From positions 1 through 57,375 of the forward strand of contig CAZNRD010000020.1 of the NCBI GenBank assembly GCA_964575425.1: a stretch of 57,375 nt of DNA. The letters are read 5' to 3'. Positions 24,533 to 32,986 of this stretch are shown here, piece by piece (positions within the stretch are counted from its first letter, which is position 1; every line of letters starts with the position of its first letter). A program made the position numbers and the translations under genes. Under the pieces are notes generated by a model. The model ran no database searches. It was not told where the DNA came from and saw nothing but the letters and a program-made list of their open reading frames with translations. Source of the DNA: DATEAV01 sp964575425. Lineage in GTDB: Bacteria > Chloroflexota > Anaerolineae > Anaerolineales > E44-bin32.

Positions 24533-26494
24533 ATGAGGGCAGCGCGGCGAGTCGGGCTGTGGCTGGGTGCAGGTGCACTGCTGTGGCCTGTGGTCATCGT
24601 GTGCCTGTACTACATCCCCCACAAGCCGCTTTCACCGGCGACAGCGCTGGCCGCGGCGCGGGCCGTGCTCGACGTGATCCTGTCCGCGGCGCTGGTGACG
24701 ACGGCAAGCGGCCTGGCCGGCGCGCTTTGTCCGAGGCCGCATCCGGATCGACTGGCCGCCCTGGTGATTCAGGCGTCTCTGGGGCTGGGCGCGGCGTCCG
24801 TCCTGCTGTTGGCTGGCGGAATGCTTGGGCTCCTTCAGCGCTGGGTGCTGTGGCTGGGGTTGGCGGTGCCGGCAGTCCTGCTGCGCAGGCCCATTGCAGA
24901 CTGGCTCAGAGGGTGGTGGGACGTTGTCCGAGGGGGGCTGCCGAAGAGTGGGTTCGTCCGAGTGCTGTGCGCTCTGGGAGGGCTGGTCTTGCTTGCCTCT
25001 CTTCTAGAGGCCCTGGCGCCCCCGGTACATTTCGACGCGTTGGTATATCACCTTGCGCTGCCGCAGGAGTTCCTCCGGGCGCAGCGCCTGATCTTCACCC
25101 CGGACAATCCATTCTGGGGAATGCCGCTCGGCGCGGAGATGCTCTACACCTGGGCCATGGCGCTCGGACGGGCGCGGACGGCGGCGGTGCTCGGCTGGTT
25201 TGTCGGGGTGCTGGGGCTGGCCGGGGTGGTGGCAGCGGGCCGTGGTCTCGGTCGGAACGTCGGCTGGGTGGCGGCCGCAGCTCTCTTGTCCGGCGAAACG
25301 CTCGCGGCGTCGATGGGTTGGGCGTATGCGGATGGGATGGTGGCCTTGCACGCGACGGCGGCGCTGTTGGCGCTGGACGCCTGGCGGCGCGAGGGGCGAC
25401 CGGCCATGGCGGCGTGGGCCGGTGCTGCTGCGGGGATGGCGTTTGGAGCGAAGTACAGTGGGGCAGTTGTGATGGCGGGCGGGGCGGCGGCAGTCCTGTT
25501 CTCCGCCAGGATGCAGAGACGGGGATGGGCCCTGGTTGCCTTTGTCGCGGCCGCGGGCCTCGCGGCGCTGCCCTGGCTGGTCAAGAACATGCTCATCGTG
25601 GGCGACCCCTTCTTTCCGTTCCTGGGCGAGAGCCCATGGATGAACGCGACGCGGCAGGCGTTCTACCGCGGACTTCCGTTCACGCCACCCGGCGCTCAGG
25701 TTCTCCTGACGCCGATCCTTGCGACGCTGCAGGGAGTGGAAGGCGCACCAGGTTTCGCCGCAAGCCTGGGGCCGCTCCTGCTGGGCCTACTGCCAGGCGT
25801 CGTTCTCGCGCGTCGTCGCATGGTGAAGGAAGCGCTGCCCGTTGTGGTCTATGTGCTGCTGGGGTGGCTCGTCTGGTCGGTGGGGCGGCTCTACTCACCG
25901 CAGCTGGCGCAATCGCGCCTGTACTACGGCCTCTTCCCCGCGTGGGCCGTTCTGGCCGGGGTGGGGCACGTAGGCTTGTCGCGCGTCAGGCTGGGCCGCG
26001 TGCGCGTGCGCCGCGTGGTGCAGGTGCTTGTGGGGCTCGTCCTGGGGTTTGCCGCGATTTCCGCTCTTGTCGGCACTGCACAGATGCGCACGGCTGCGGC
26101 GGCGTTCGGGCTCGAAATGGAGCCCGAGTACCGCCTGCGGCGACTGGGCGCGACGGTGCTGGCGATGGAGCAAGTGCGGGCCCTCGAGGGAGCCTCCGTG
26201 CTGTTCCTCTGGGAGCCGCGCGGGATGGACTGTGCTCCTGCGTGTCGCGCCGATGCGTGGATCGACCGCTGGTATGCCGATCGTCGAGCACATGGATCCA
26301 GCGAACGCATCCTTGAGGCCTGGCGCGCGTCCGGGGTGACTCATGTCCTGGTCTACCGGGCGGGGATGGAGTACGTTCGCATGACCGACCCTCGCTACAC
26401 TCCGGAAGACTGGGCAGAACTCGAGGCGCTGCTCGGCTCCCTCATCGAACAAGAGAAGGCGGGAGAGGCGTACGCCTTGTATCGGCTGCCATGA
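24533..26494 (+). CDS. Large GT-C type membrane protein, YHL-motif paralogue
   Basis: At 653 aa it is the longest member of the island. The loop FDALVYHLALPQEFL with PDNPFWGMPLGAEMLY matches the pattern of the gene at 5676-7700 (YDGLMYHLVGPRLFL; PDNWYVNAPFTMEM). Later it has FGAKYSG and DPFFPF, both also present there in similar form (MGSKYLG, NPVFPF). The shared motifs make them one subfamily within the window. The C-terminal outer domain contains SVLFLWEPRGMDCAP and a tyrosine-rich end. The stop overlaps the next start (ATGA). Confidence 0.75.
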   Translation: MRAARRVGLWLGAGALLWPVVIVCLYYIPHKPLSPATALAAARAVLDVILSAALVTTASGLAGALCPRPHPDRLAALVIQASLGLGAASVLLLAGGMLGLLQRWVLWLGLAVPAVLLRRPIADWLRGWWDVVRGGLPKSGFVRVLCALGGLVLLASLLEALAPPVHFDALVYHLALPQEFLRAQRLIFTPDNPFWGMPLGAEMLYTWAMALGRARTAAVLGWFVGVLGLAGVVAAGRGLGRNVGWVAAAALLSGETLAASMGWAYADGMVALHATAALLALDAWRREGRPAMAAWAGAAAGMAFGAKYSGAVVMAGGAAAVLFSARMQRRGWALVAFVAAAGLAALPWLVKNMLIVGDPFFPFLGESPWMNATRQAFYRGLPFTPPGAQVLLTPILATLQGVEGAPGFAASLGPLLLGLLPGVVLARRRMVKEALPVVVYVLLGWLVWSVGRLYSPQLAQSRLYYGLFPAWAVLAGVGHVGLSRVRLGRVRVRRVVQVLVGLVLGFAAISALVGTAQMRTAAAAFGLEMEPEYRLRRLGATVLAMEQVRALEGASVLFLWEPRGMDCAPACRADAWIDRWYADRRAHGSSERILEAWRASGVTHVLVYRAGMEYVRMTDPRYTPEDWAELEALLGSLIEQEKAGEAYALYRLP

Positions 26495-28041
26495 GACGCT
26501 TGCATTGGCTGATCCTGCTTGGGCTCGGCGCGACATCGGCCATCGTGGGCGGCTGGGTTCTGCGTGCGCCAGGCTACATGGATGCGGACTACTACTACGC
26601 GACCGCCCGACAGCTGGCATCAGGCGAGGGCTTGTGGGAGCCGTTCCTCTGGAACTACCTCGACGACCCAATCGGACTCCCGCATCCCTCGCATCTGTAT
26701 TGGATGCCGCTGGCTTCGTTCCTGGCGGCCGGATCGATGGCCGTTCTTGGGCGCGGCTTCCTCCAGGCCCAGCTGCCCTTCTTGCTGCTGACCGCGTCGC
26801 TCCCTGCGCTGACAGCTCATCTCGCTTTGCGGCTGGTCTCGCGCCCTCGCTGCGCCTGGCACGCGGGCCTGCTGGCCGCCTTTCCAGGGTTCTTCCTTCC
26901 TTTCCTCTGGACAACGGACACATTCTCCCTGTATGCCGCGCTGGGAGGCATGATCCTGCTTGTCCTGGCCTCCGCTGCTCGGGACGGAGGAGGCTGGAGA
27001 TGGCTGGCAGCGGGCATGCTCGCTGGATTGGCGCATCTATCGCGTGCGGATGGAGTCCTCTGGCTTCTTCCGGCTTTCGTTGCCGTCGCTTGGCGCCGAG
27101 AAGGACGGGGCCTTGTGATGGTGGCAGCCGGATACGCCGTGGTGATGACCCCGTGGATGTTGAGGAACCTGAGCGTGGCGGGAGTTCCGCTGGCGCCGGG
27201 GGGTGCGCGGGCGTTGTGGCTTCTCGAATACGATGAGCTGTTTTCCTACCCGGCGTCCATGCTGACTGCCGGGCGGTGGTGGCACGCCGGATGGATGGCC
27301 ATTCTCTCCGCGCGCTGGGAGGCGCTCAGCCTGGCTGTGCAGAGCCTGGTGGCCGTCAACGGCCTTGTCTTCCTTGTCCCGTTCATGGTGCTGGGCGCGT
27401 GGGTGCTCAGGCGCAGTCCGATGGTCCGCCTGCTGGTCGTCTACCTGGCTGCCCTGGTGTTGATGATGGTGATCGTCTTACCGTTCGTGGGCGTGCATGG
27501 GGGCTTCTTCCATTCCAGTGCAGCCCTGATGCCGGGGCTGTGGGCGCTGGCGCCGATCGGGCTGGAGCGCGCCGTTGTCTGGGCCGCGGCGCGCAGGAGA
27601 TGGGACGGTGCCTCGGCGTTGCGAGTCTTCACAACCGCTTCGATCTTGCTGGCTGCGGCCTTCACGGCGGGGCTGACCTGGCGCAGGCTTGCGGGCGGCT
27701 GGCATGCCAGTCATGAGACGTATTCCGAGGTAGCGGAGGAGCTGCGGCGTCTGGAGCCTGAGCCAGGTATTGTGGCCGTGAACAATCCCCCCGGTTTCTT
27801 TCTGGCGTCAGGATGGCCGGCAGTGGTCATTCCCAACGGTCCCCCGGATGTGCTGCGCCAGGTGCTTGATCATTATGACGTCGGGTGGGTTATCCTGGAT
27901 CGCAACCGGCCCGCGGGACTTGCCGATCTGCATCTCGATCCGCGCGCAGTGCCGTGGCTCGCTGTTGAGGCGGCGGTGGAGGCCGAGGACGCCTCACGCA
28001 TCTGGATTCTCCGCTATGAGGTGGGAGGACCCGTCCCGTGA
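26491..28041 (+). CDS. GT-C superfamily membrane protein (DADYYYATAR type)
   Basis: A 516-aa protein with many helices. The first loop reads GYMDADYYYATARQLASG, then WNYLDDPIGLPHPSHLYWMP, an acidic/aromatic loop at the place of the GT-C catalytic site. The C-terminal tail has YSEVAEELRRLEPEPG and VIPNGPPDVLRQV. It resembles uncharacterised Chloroflexota-type glycosyltransferases as I remember them; no substrate is assigned. It overlaps both neighbours by 4 bp. Confidence 0.72.
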   Translation: MRRLHWLILLGLGATSAIVGGWVLRAPGYMDADYYYATARQLASGEGLWEPFLWNYLDDPIGLPHPSHLYWMPLASFLAAGSMAVLGRGFLQAQLPFLLLTASLPALTAHLALRLVSRPRCAWHAGLLAAFPGFFLPFLWTTDTFSLYAALGGMILLVLASAARDGGGWRWLAAGMLAGLAHLSRADGVLWLLPAFVAVAWRREGRGLVMVAAGYAVVMTPWMLRNLSVAGVPLAPGGARALWLLEYDELFSYPASMLTAGRWWHAGWMAILSARWEALSLAVQSLVAVNGLVFLVPFMVLGAWVLRRSPMVRLLVVYLAALVLMMVIVLPFVGVHGGFFHSSAALMPGLWALAPIGLERAVVWAAARRRWDGASALRVFTTASILLAAAFTAGLTWRRLAGGWHASHETYSEVAEELRRLEPEPGIVAVNNPPGFFLASGWPAVVIPNGPPDVLRQVLDHYDVGWVILDRNRPAGLADLHLDPRAVPWLAVEAAVEAEDASRIWILRYEVGGPVP

Positions 28042-29549
28042 GGCGGCGAGCGGTTCCGACGTTTCTTCTGGTGGCGGTCGCTTCCGTCTTGGCCTGCGGG
28101 GGATACTTGGCCCAATCGAAGGCCACCTACGGCCTCGGCCTGCCCCTCGACGATGCCTGGATTCATCAGACCTACGCGCGCAGCCTGGTTGAGCGCGGTG
28201 AGTGGGCATTCCAGCCGGGAGAACCCAGCGCCGGCTCAACCGCCCCCTTGTGGACGCTGATCCTGGCCATCGGCCGCGCGTTGGGGATCGCACCACTGGT
28301 TTGGACATATGCGGCCGGCATCGCGCTTCTGGCGCTCACGGCATGGGCAGGAGGGCTGTGGCTTCTGCAGCGGCAGCCCGGCAGGAAGGGTTGGAGTGCG
28401 GCGGCAGCGCTCCTGATGGCGTTCGAGTGGCATCTTGTATGGGCCGGCGTCTCGGGCATGGAGACGCTGGCACTTGCTCTGCTGGCCGTCGTGGTATTCC
28501 GGCTCCTTGAGGCGGAGAATTGGCGTCCGCTAGTCCTTGGAACACTGCTTGGGATGGGAGTGTGGCTGCGGCCGGATGCACTCCTCCTGGGTGTGCCGGT
28601 TCTCATCGCAGGACTGGCGCCCGAATACTTGAGGGAGCGGCGAGGCCTTGCCCGAATGGCCTGGATGCTTGCTGCAGCCGCGGCTCTATTGGCTGCCTAC
28701 CTGGCCTTCAACCAGTGGATTTCCGGCGACGTGTGGCCGACCACGTTCTACGCCAAGCAAGCGGAGTACGCCGTCCTGCGCGGCCGGCCGATCTGGCTGC
28801 GGCTGTTCGAGCAGGTGCGGTCCCCGCTGGTGGGCATGGGAGTTGTCCTGCTGCCGGGCATGGTCGCGGCTGTGGTGAGGGATGTGCGGCAGCGCCGCTG
28901 GGCGCGGCTGGCAGCGCCGCTGTGGGTGTGCATTCATCTGACCGCCTACGCCCTGCGTCTGCCGGTGGCCTACCAGCATGGGCGCTACGCCATGCCGGTC
29001 ATCCCGGTGTTGCTCCTGCTCGGCATGGATGGCCTGGCGATGTGGGCGAGACCTGTGGCGCCACAGCCACTGCGACGAGTGGCCTCCCGCGTCTGGGTCG
29101 CATCCCTGATTGCTGTGGCGGCTGCGTTCTACCTCCTGGGGGCACGCGCCTATGCTCAGGACGTGGCCATCATCGAAAGCGAGATGGTCGCTGCCTCGCT
29201 CTGGGTTGCGACCGAGACGGAACCGGATGCCTTGGTGGCGGCTCACGACATCGGCGCCCTCGGGTACTTCGGACGCCGGCGGCTGATCGATCTCGCCGGC
29301 TTGGTGTCGCCCGAGGTGGTGCCGATCCTGCGCGACGAAGCAGCCCTGGCGCGCTATCTGGATGAGCGACAGGCGGATTACCTGATGACCTTCCCCGGCT
29401 GGTATCCGCAGCTGGTGCAGCGGGCTGAGCCTGTCTTCAGCACGGGCGGAGCGTACAGCCCGGCGGCTGGAGGGGAGAACGTGGCGGTCTACCGCTGGCG
29501 GCCGGTCCCGATTGCCCGCCCGGCTTGGGCTGTGCTATACTCCCGCTAG
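28038..29549 (+). CDS. GT-C type membrane glycosyltransferase, DDA-motif paralogue
   Basis: A 503-aa protein with a GTG start overlapping the preceding stop (GTGA). The first loop is LPLDDAWIHQTYARSL followed by FQPGEPSAGSTAPLWT. The tail contains DALVAAHDIGALGYFGRRR and DLAGLVSPEV. Both motif blocks match the minus-strand gene at 16236-17750. It closes the eight-gene chain; the next gene has its own promoter-like element whose -10 overlaps the end of this frame. Confidence 0.76.
   Translation: MRRRAVPTFLLVAVASVLACGGYLAQSKATYGLGLPLDDAWIHQTYARSLVERGEWAFQPGEPSAGSTAPLWTLILAIGRALGIAPLVWTYAAGIALLALTAWAGGLWLLQRQPGRKGWSAAAALLMAFEWHLVWAGVSGMETLALALLAVVVFRLLEAENWRPLVLGTLLGMGVWLRPDALLLGVPVLIAGLAPEYLRERRGLARMAWMLAAAAALLAAYLAFNQWISGDVWPTTFYAKQAEYAVLRGRPIWLRLFEQVRSPLVGMGVVLLPGMVAAVVRDVRQRRWARLAAPLWVCIHLTAYALRLPVAYQHGRYAMPVIPVLLLLGMDGLAMWARPVAPQPLRRVASRVWVASLIAVAAAFYLLGARAYAQDVAIIESEMVAASLWVATETEPDALVAAHDIGALGYFGRRRLIDLAGLVSPEVVPILRDEAALARYLDERQADYLMTFPGWYPQLVQRAEPVFSTGGAYSPAAGGENVAVYRWRPVPIARPAWAVLYSR
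29512..29541 (+). promoter_or_regulatory. Promoter of the DegU/DegS-like pair
   Basis: TTGCCC (29512-29517), 18-bp spacer, TATACT (29536-29541), lying over the last codons of the upstream GT-C gene. It would start transcription about 25 nt before ATG 29571. Confidence 0.55.
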
Positions 29550-29570
29550 TCCAACTCTGCAGGGATGCTC

Positions 29571-30263
29571 ATGGACACCATTGGGGTCATTATCGTGGAT
29601 GATCATCCTCTCTTCCGGGAGGGGGTGCGCAACATCCTGGCCGCAGAAGAGGACATCCGGGTGCTGGGTGAGGCCACGACCGGGGATCAGGCGCTGCAGA
29701 TGGTACGCGAGGTACGGCCGCGCGTTGCCCTGATCGATGTCAACCTGCCGAACATGAACGGCATCCAGGTGACGCGTCAGATCGTGGCCGAGCGCCTGAA
29801 CGCGGCGGTGGTGCTGCTGACGGCGTATGACGACGTTGAGCAGGTGCTGCACGCGTTCAGTGCCGGGGCGGCCGCGTACTGCTCGAAGGACGTCCAGGCG
29901 GGCAAGCTGGTGGACGTCATCCGCCAGGTGGCGCGCGGCTACTTCGTGGTGGGCGACCAGGTCTACGATCATACCGGGCTCGAGCAGTGGTTGTCGCGGG
30001 GCGTGGAGGCGGTCCGGCGGCCGCACCTGGAGGGCGACGTCGAGGCCTTCACGCCGCTTTCGCCGCGCGAGATGGAGATTCTGCAATTCGTCACCCGGGG
30101 GCTGAGCAACAAGGAGATCGCCAGCCGCCTGGGCATCAGCCACCAGACGGTGAAGAACCACATGACGGCCATCCTCCACAAGCTCGACATCGAAGACCGG
30201 ACGCAGGCGGCGGTCTACGCCCTGCGCCACGGCTGGGTGCGGCTGCAGGACACCCGCAAGTAG
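29571..30263 (+). CDS. NarL/FixJ-family response regulator (DegU-like)
   Basis: A 230-aa two-domain regulator. The receiver domain has the acidic pair D10-D11 (IIVDDH), the phospho-acceptor D56 in VALIDVNLPNMNG, the Thr switch in LLTAYDD and the lysine in YCSKD. The LuxR-type helix-turn-helix reads LSPREMEILQFVTRGLSNKE and then IASRLGISHQTVKNHM. ATG 29571 is favoured over ATG 29565 because AGGG (29561-29564) is at proper distance only for the former. The sensor kinase starts 12 bp downstream. Targets may include the Tad pilus genes that follow. Confidence 0.9.
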   Translation: MDTIGVIIVDDHPLFREGVRNILAAEEDIRVLGEATTGDQALQMVREVRPRVALIDVNLPNMNGIQVTRQIVAERLNAAVVLLTAYDDVEQVLHAFSAGAAAYCSKDVQAGKLVDVIRQVARGYFVVGDQVYDHTGLEQWLSRGVEAVRRPHLEGDVEAFTPLSPREMEILQFVTRGLSNKEIASRLGISHQTVKNHMTAILHKLDIEDRTQAAVYALRHGWVRLQDTRK

Positions 30264-30275
30264 GTCGGAGACGCC

Positions 30276-31331
30276 ATGCCTGCCCCCAAGGCCAAAGAGA
30301 GCCCAGAGCCCAGCCCGCTGGAAGCCTTCCTCGAATCGGCCCAGGCCGAGATCGAGCAAGTGAAGACGGAGATAAGGGAGATCAACCTGCTCGTCGAGCA
30401 GAGCCAGGGTGAAGTGGACAAGCTGGCGCAGCGCAACGCCACCATCACGGCCCACCTGCATCAGCTGCAGGCGCACTTCGACACCATCCCGCGCGAGGAC
30501 ATCAAGGCGGCCTACGAGGCTGCGCAGGACGCGCAGCAGCGCCTGTTCACCATGCGCGGCCAGCTGGAGAAACTCCAGAGCGATCAAGCCCACCTCAAAC
30601 GCTTGGCCGATTTCATCGGCAAGACGATGACGCTGCTGGAAGGCGGGCCGAAGGTGGAGGTTCAGCAGCAGAGGGGTGGGGGCACGTTCGTCAGTCAGAT
30701 CATCGATGCGCAGGAGGAGGAGCGGCGCAAGCTGTCGCGCCAGGTCCATGATGGACCTGCGCAGGCGCTTTCGAACTTCATCCTCCAGGCCGAGATCGCC
30801 CATCGCCTGCTCGACGCCGACCCGGTGAAGGCGCGCGAGGAACTCAAGAACCTCAAGACGACCGCCAGCACGACCTTCGCTCACATCCGCGACTTCATCT
30901 TCGAGCTGCGCCCGATGATGCTCGACGACCTCGGCCTGGTGCCCACCGTGCGGCGCTACCTGGAGGCCTACAAGGAGCGCAGCGGGCTGGAAGCCACCCT
31001 TGTGGTGACCGGCAAGGAGCGCCGGCTGGACCCGCATCTGGAGGTATTGATCTTCCGGGCGCTGCAGGAGCTGCTGACGAACGTCCGCGAGCATGCCCAG
31101 GCCACGCAGGTGAAGGCCACGGTCGATGTCGACACGACTGCCGTCCGTGTGACGGTTGAGGACAATGGCCGCGGCTTCGACCCCGACAGTACCGAGGTAA
31201 CAGGGGGGATGGGCAGAGGGCTGAAGAGTCTGCGTGAGCGCATCGACCTGGTGGGCGGGACGCTCGATATGATCAGCTCCCCCGGCAAGGGGAGCCGCAT
31301 CAGCTTCACAATTCCCACGACTGGCGGCTGA
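30276..31331 (+). CDS. DegS-like sensor histidine kinase (HisKA_3), soluble, coiled coil
   Basis: A 351-aa kinase without membrane helices. Residues 15-125 are heptad-rich and should form a coiled coil. The HisKA_3 dimer domain has the phospho-histidine at about residue 158 in EERRKLSRQVHDGPAQ. The ATP domain shows the N box ELLTNVREHAQA, the G1 box VEDNGRGFD and GRGLKSLRERI. The cytoplasmic coiled-coil layout matches Bacillus DegS, which lacks a membrane sensor. The partner is the regulator encoded 12 bp upstream. What it senses is not visible. A nearby receiver domain on TadZ (32987-34261) is a possible second target. Confidence 0.9.
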   Translation: MPAPKAKESPEPSPLEAFLESAQAEIEQVKTEIREINLLVEQSQGEVDKLAQRNATITAHLHQLQAHFDTIPREDIKAAYEAAQDAQQRLFTMRGQLEKLQSDQAHLKRLADFIGKTMTLLEGGPKVEVQQQRGGGTFVSQIIDAQEEERRKLSRQVHDGPAQALSNFILQAEIAHRLLDADPVKAREELKNLKTTASTTFAHIRDFIFELRPMMLDDLGLVPTVRRYLEAYKERSGLEATLVVTGKERRLDPHLEVLIFRALQELLTNVREHAQATQVKATVDVDTTAVRVTVEDNGRGFDPDSTEVTGGMGRGLKSLRERIDLVGGTLDMISSPGKGSRISFTIPTTGG

Positions 31332-31386
31332 CGCCACGATCGCGCCAGGACTCCGAAGGGGGTATCGCAGTCGGAAAGAGGTCCTA

Positions 31387-31415
31387 TTGCCCTTGCTGGG
31401 TTGCCACCCTATAAT
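31387..31415 (+). promoter_or_regulatory. Promoter of the Flp pilin gene
   Basis: TTGCCC (31387-31392), 17 bp, perfect TATAAT (31410-31415). Transcription would start near 31422, with about 50 nt of leader containing AAAGGAGGTG. Confidence 0.75.
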
Positions 31416-31471
31416 GAGGCCAGCCTGGAGCAGGAAACAGGCGAATCTGAAACGGAAAGGAGGTGAACGTC

Positions 31472-31618
31472 ATGCTGTTTGCTCCGAAGGAGAAGGGCCA
31501 GGGTCTGGTTGAGTACGCGCTGATCCTTGTCTTGGTCGCCGTTGTCGTGATCGTCATTCTGGCGCTGCTCGGCCCGGCCATCGGCAATGTCTTCAGCAAC
31601 ATCGTCAGCAACATCTAA
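31472..31618 (+). CDS. flp: Flp/Fap-type major pilin (prepilin)
   Basis: A 48-aa protein, MLFAPKEKGQGLVEYALILV in the first 20 residues, then one hydrophobic helix and a short polar end. The leader is cut after Gly9; the mature chain begins QGLVEY, with the Glu5-Tyr6 pair that defines Flp pilins. A very strong ribosome site (GGAAAGGAGGTGA, 31454-31466) and a good promoter fit an abundant structural subunit. It is followed by a hairpin before cpaB. The processing peptidase (TadV/CpaA or PilD) is not in the window. Confidence 0.93.
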   Translation: MLFAPKEKGQGLVEYALILVLVAVVVIVILALLGPAIGNVFSNIVSNI

Positions 31619-31673
31619 GCCGTCTATGGACTAGGGTGACGACCAACGAGTTCGATCACCTGCCGAACACACC

Positions 31674-31700
31674 GGAGCCCTATCATCGATAGGGCTCCTT
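31674..31700 (+). terminator. Hairpin between flp and cpaB
   Basis: An 11-bp perfect stem (31674-31684 with 31688-31698) with a 3-nt loop, then TTGC. The T-run is short, so it may be a leaky terminator or an mRNA 3'-end stabiliser for flp. Confidence 0.6.
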
Positions 31701-31752
31701 GCATCGCAGAACCAGGTACACGGGATCTGCTGGGCGGCAAAGGCTGGCTGGC

Positions 31753-31780
31753 TTGACAAGTTGTTCGGACGCGTTATCAT
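31753..31780 (+). promoter_or_regulatory. Promoter of the cpaB-tad operon
   Basis: TTGACA (31753-31758), 16 bp, TATCAT (31775-31780). It gives the assembly genes their own promoter, separate from the pilin. Confidence 0.65.
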
Positions 31781-31830
31781 ACGTTGGCACGCTGCTAGCA
31801 GGCTCTGATGCCCTCTCCTAAGGAGGCCCC

Positions 31831-32958
31831 ATGCGCCGCGGCCGGTTGCTGATTCTTTTCGCCCTCATCCTCCTGTTTGGCGTGGTCGCCGTGTACCTGC
31901 TTCTCGGCCGCAGGGGCGCCGCCCAGCCGCCCGGCCCCGGCACCCCCGCCGCGCCGCTGGATACCACGACGGTTGTCATCGCAGTCCAGGACATCGCGCG
32001 CGGCTCCCTGATCCCCGCCGACGCCGTCGGCCTCACCCCCTGGCCCAGCGATCAGGTGGTCGAGACGATGATCGAGGGGGATGTCAATCAGGTGATCGGC
32101 CGCTACGCGCGCCAGGACATCGAGCGCGGCTTTCCCATCACCACCAACATGATCACCCGCGCTCCGGGCGATATCCTGGGCACCGGCTCCGAGGCCGCCA
32201 TCGCCATTCCCTCCGGCTACACCGCCATCTCCATTCCCATGAACCGCCTGTCGGGCGTGGCGTATGCCCTGCGCGACGGAGACAAGGTGGACGTGATCAT
32301 CACCATGCTCCTCGCAGACCTCGATCCGGATTTCCAGACGATCTTGCCCGGCGATAGCCTGGTCCTCCTTGGGCCGGATGGGACCATCCTGACCGGCATG
32401 GGCTGCGCGGAAATCAAGAGGACCGAGCGGGGCATCGAGTGTGTCAACCCCGAGGCCCCGCCGTCCGGACGGGTGGTGGTGGAGCCGGAGACCGAGACGG
32501 TTCTGTACGTTGTCCCGAGCGAACCCCAGCGGCCGAGGCTGGTGACCCAACGGCTGATCGAGAACGCCACTGTGCTGCACGTGGGCAGCTTCCTCTTCCC
32601 CGGGGAGGCGGAAGCGGCAGCCATGCTGCGAGCGCAGCAGCAGCAGGCCGAAGAGACCGGGCAGCCCGCCCCACAACAGCAACAAGGGCCGAGGCCTCCG
32701 GACATCGTCACCCTGATCGTCAAACCACAGGATGCGCTGGCGCTCAACTGGGCCGTGCGTGCCGGGGCGCAGCTCACCCTCACGCTCCGTGCCCCGGGAG
32801 ATCTTACCGCCACCGATACGATCAGCGTGACGTTGCAGTACCTGATGCAGAACTACAACATCAGTGTGCCCGCCCGGCTGCCGTATGGGCTGGAGCCGAG
32901 GCGGGACACGATCATCGAGCCGGTGCTGCCCAACGACAGCGCCGCCGCGTCGCCGTGA
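31831..32958 (+). CDS. cpaB: Flp pilus assembly protein CpaB (RcpC)
   Basis: A 375-aa protein with one N-terminal helix (LLILFALILLFGVVAVYLLL) and a SAF domain at about 45-115 (VVIAVQDIARGSLIPADAV, GRYARQDIERGFPIT). An RcpC-type domain follows (SIPMNRLSGVAYALRDGDKVDVI). A Gln/Pro-rich stretch (about 265-290) precedes the last beta-rich part. In diderms CpaB acts with the outer-membrane secretin; no secretin gene is here, as expected of a monoderm envelope. AAGGAGG at 31820-31826 sets ATG 31831. It leads the tad operon. Confidence 0.88.
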   Translation: MRRGRLLILFALILLFGVVAVYLLLGRRGAAQPPGPGTPAAPLDTTTVVIAVQDIARGSLIPADAVGLTPWPSDQVVETMIEGDVNQVIGRYARQDIERGFPITTNMITRAPGDILGTGSEAAIAIPSGYTAISIPMNRLSGVAYALRDGDKVDVIITMLLADLDPDFQTILPGDSLVLLGPDGTILTGMGCAEIKRTERGIECVNPEAPPSGRVVVEPETETVLYVVPSEPQRPRLVTQRLIENATVLHVGSFLFPGEAEAAAMLRAQQQQAEETGQPAPQQQQGPRPPDIVTLIVKPQDALALNWAVRAGAQLTLTLRAPGDLTATDTISVTLQYLMQNYNISVPARLPYGLEPRRDTIIEPVLPNDSAAASP

Positions 32959-32986
32959 GCGTCCGCGCAGGGAGGCGGGCTTCGGG

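Noticed and set aside
29535..31337. Minus-strand 600-aa frame opposite the two-component genes
   Set aside because: It is a codon-mirror shadow of two well-supported genes with no domain of its own.
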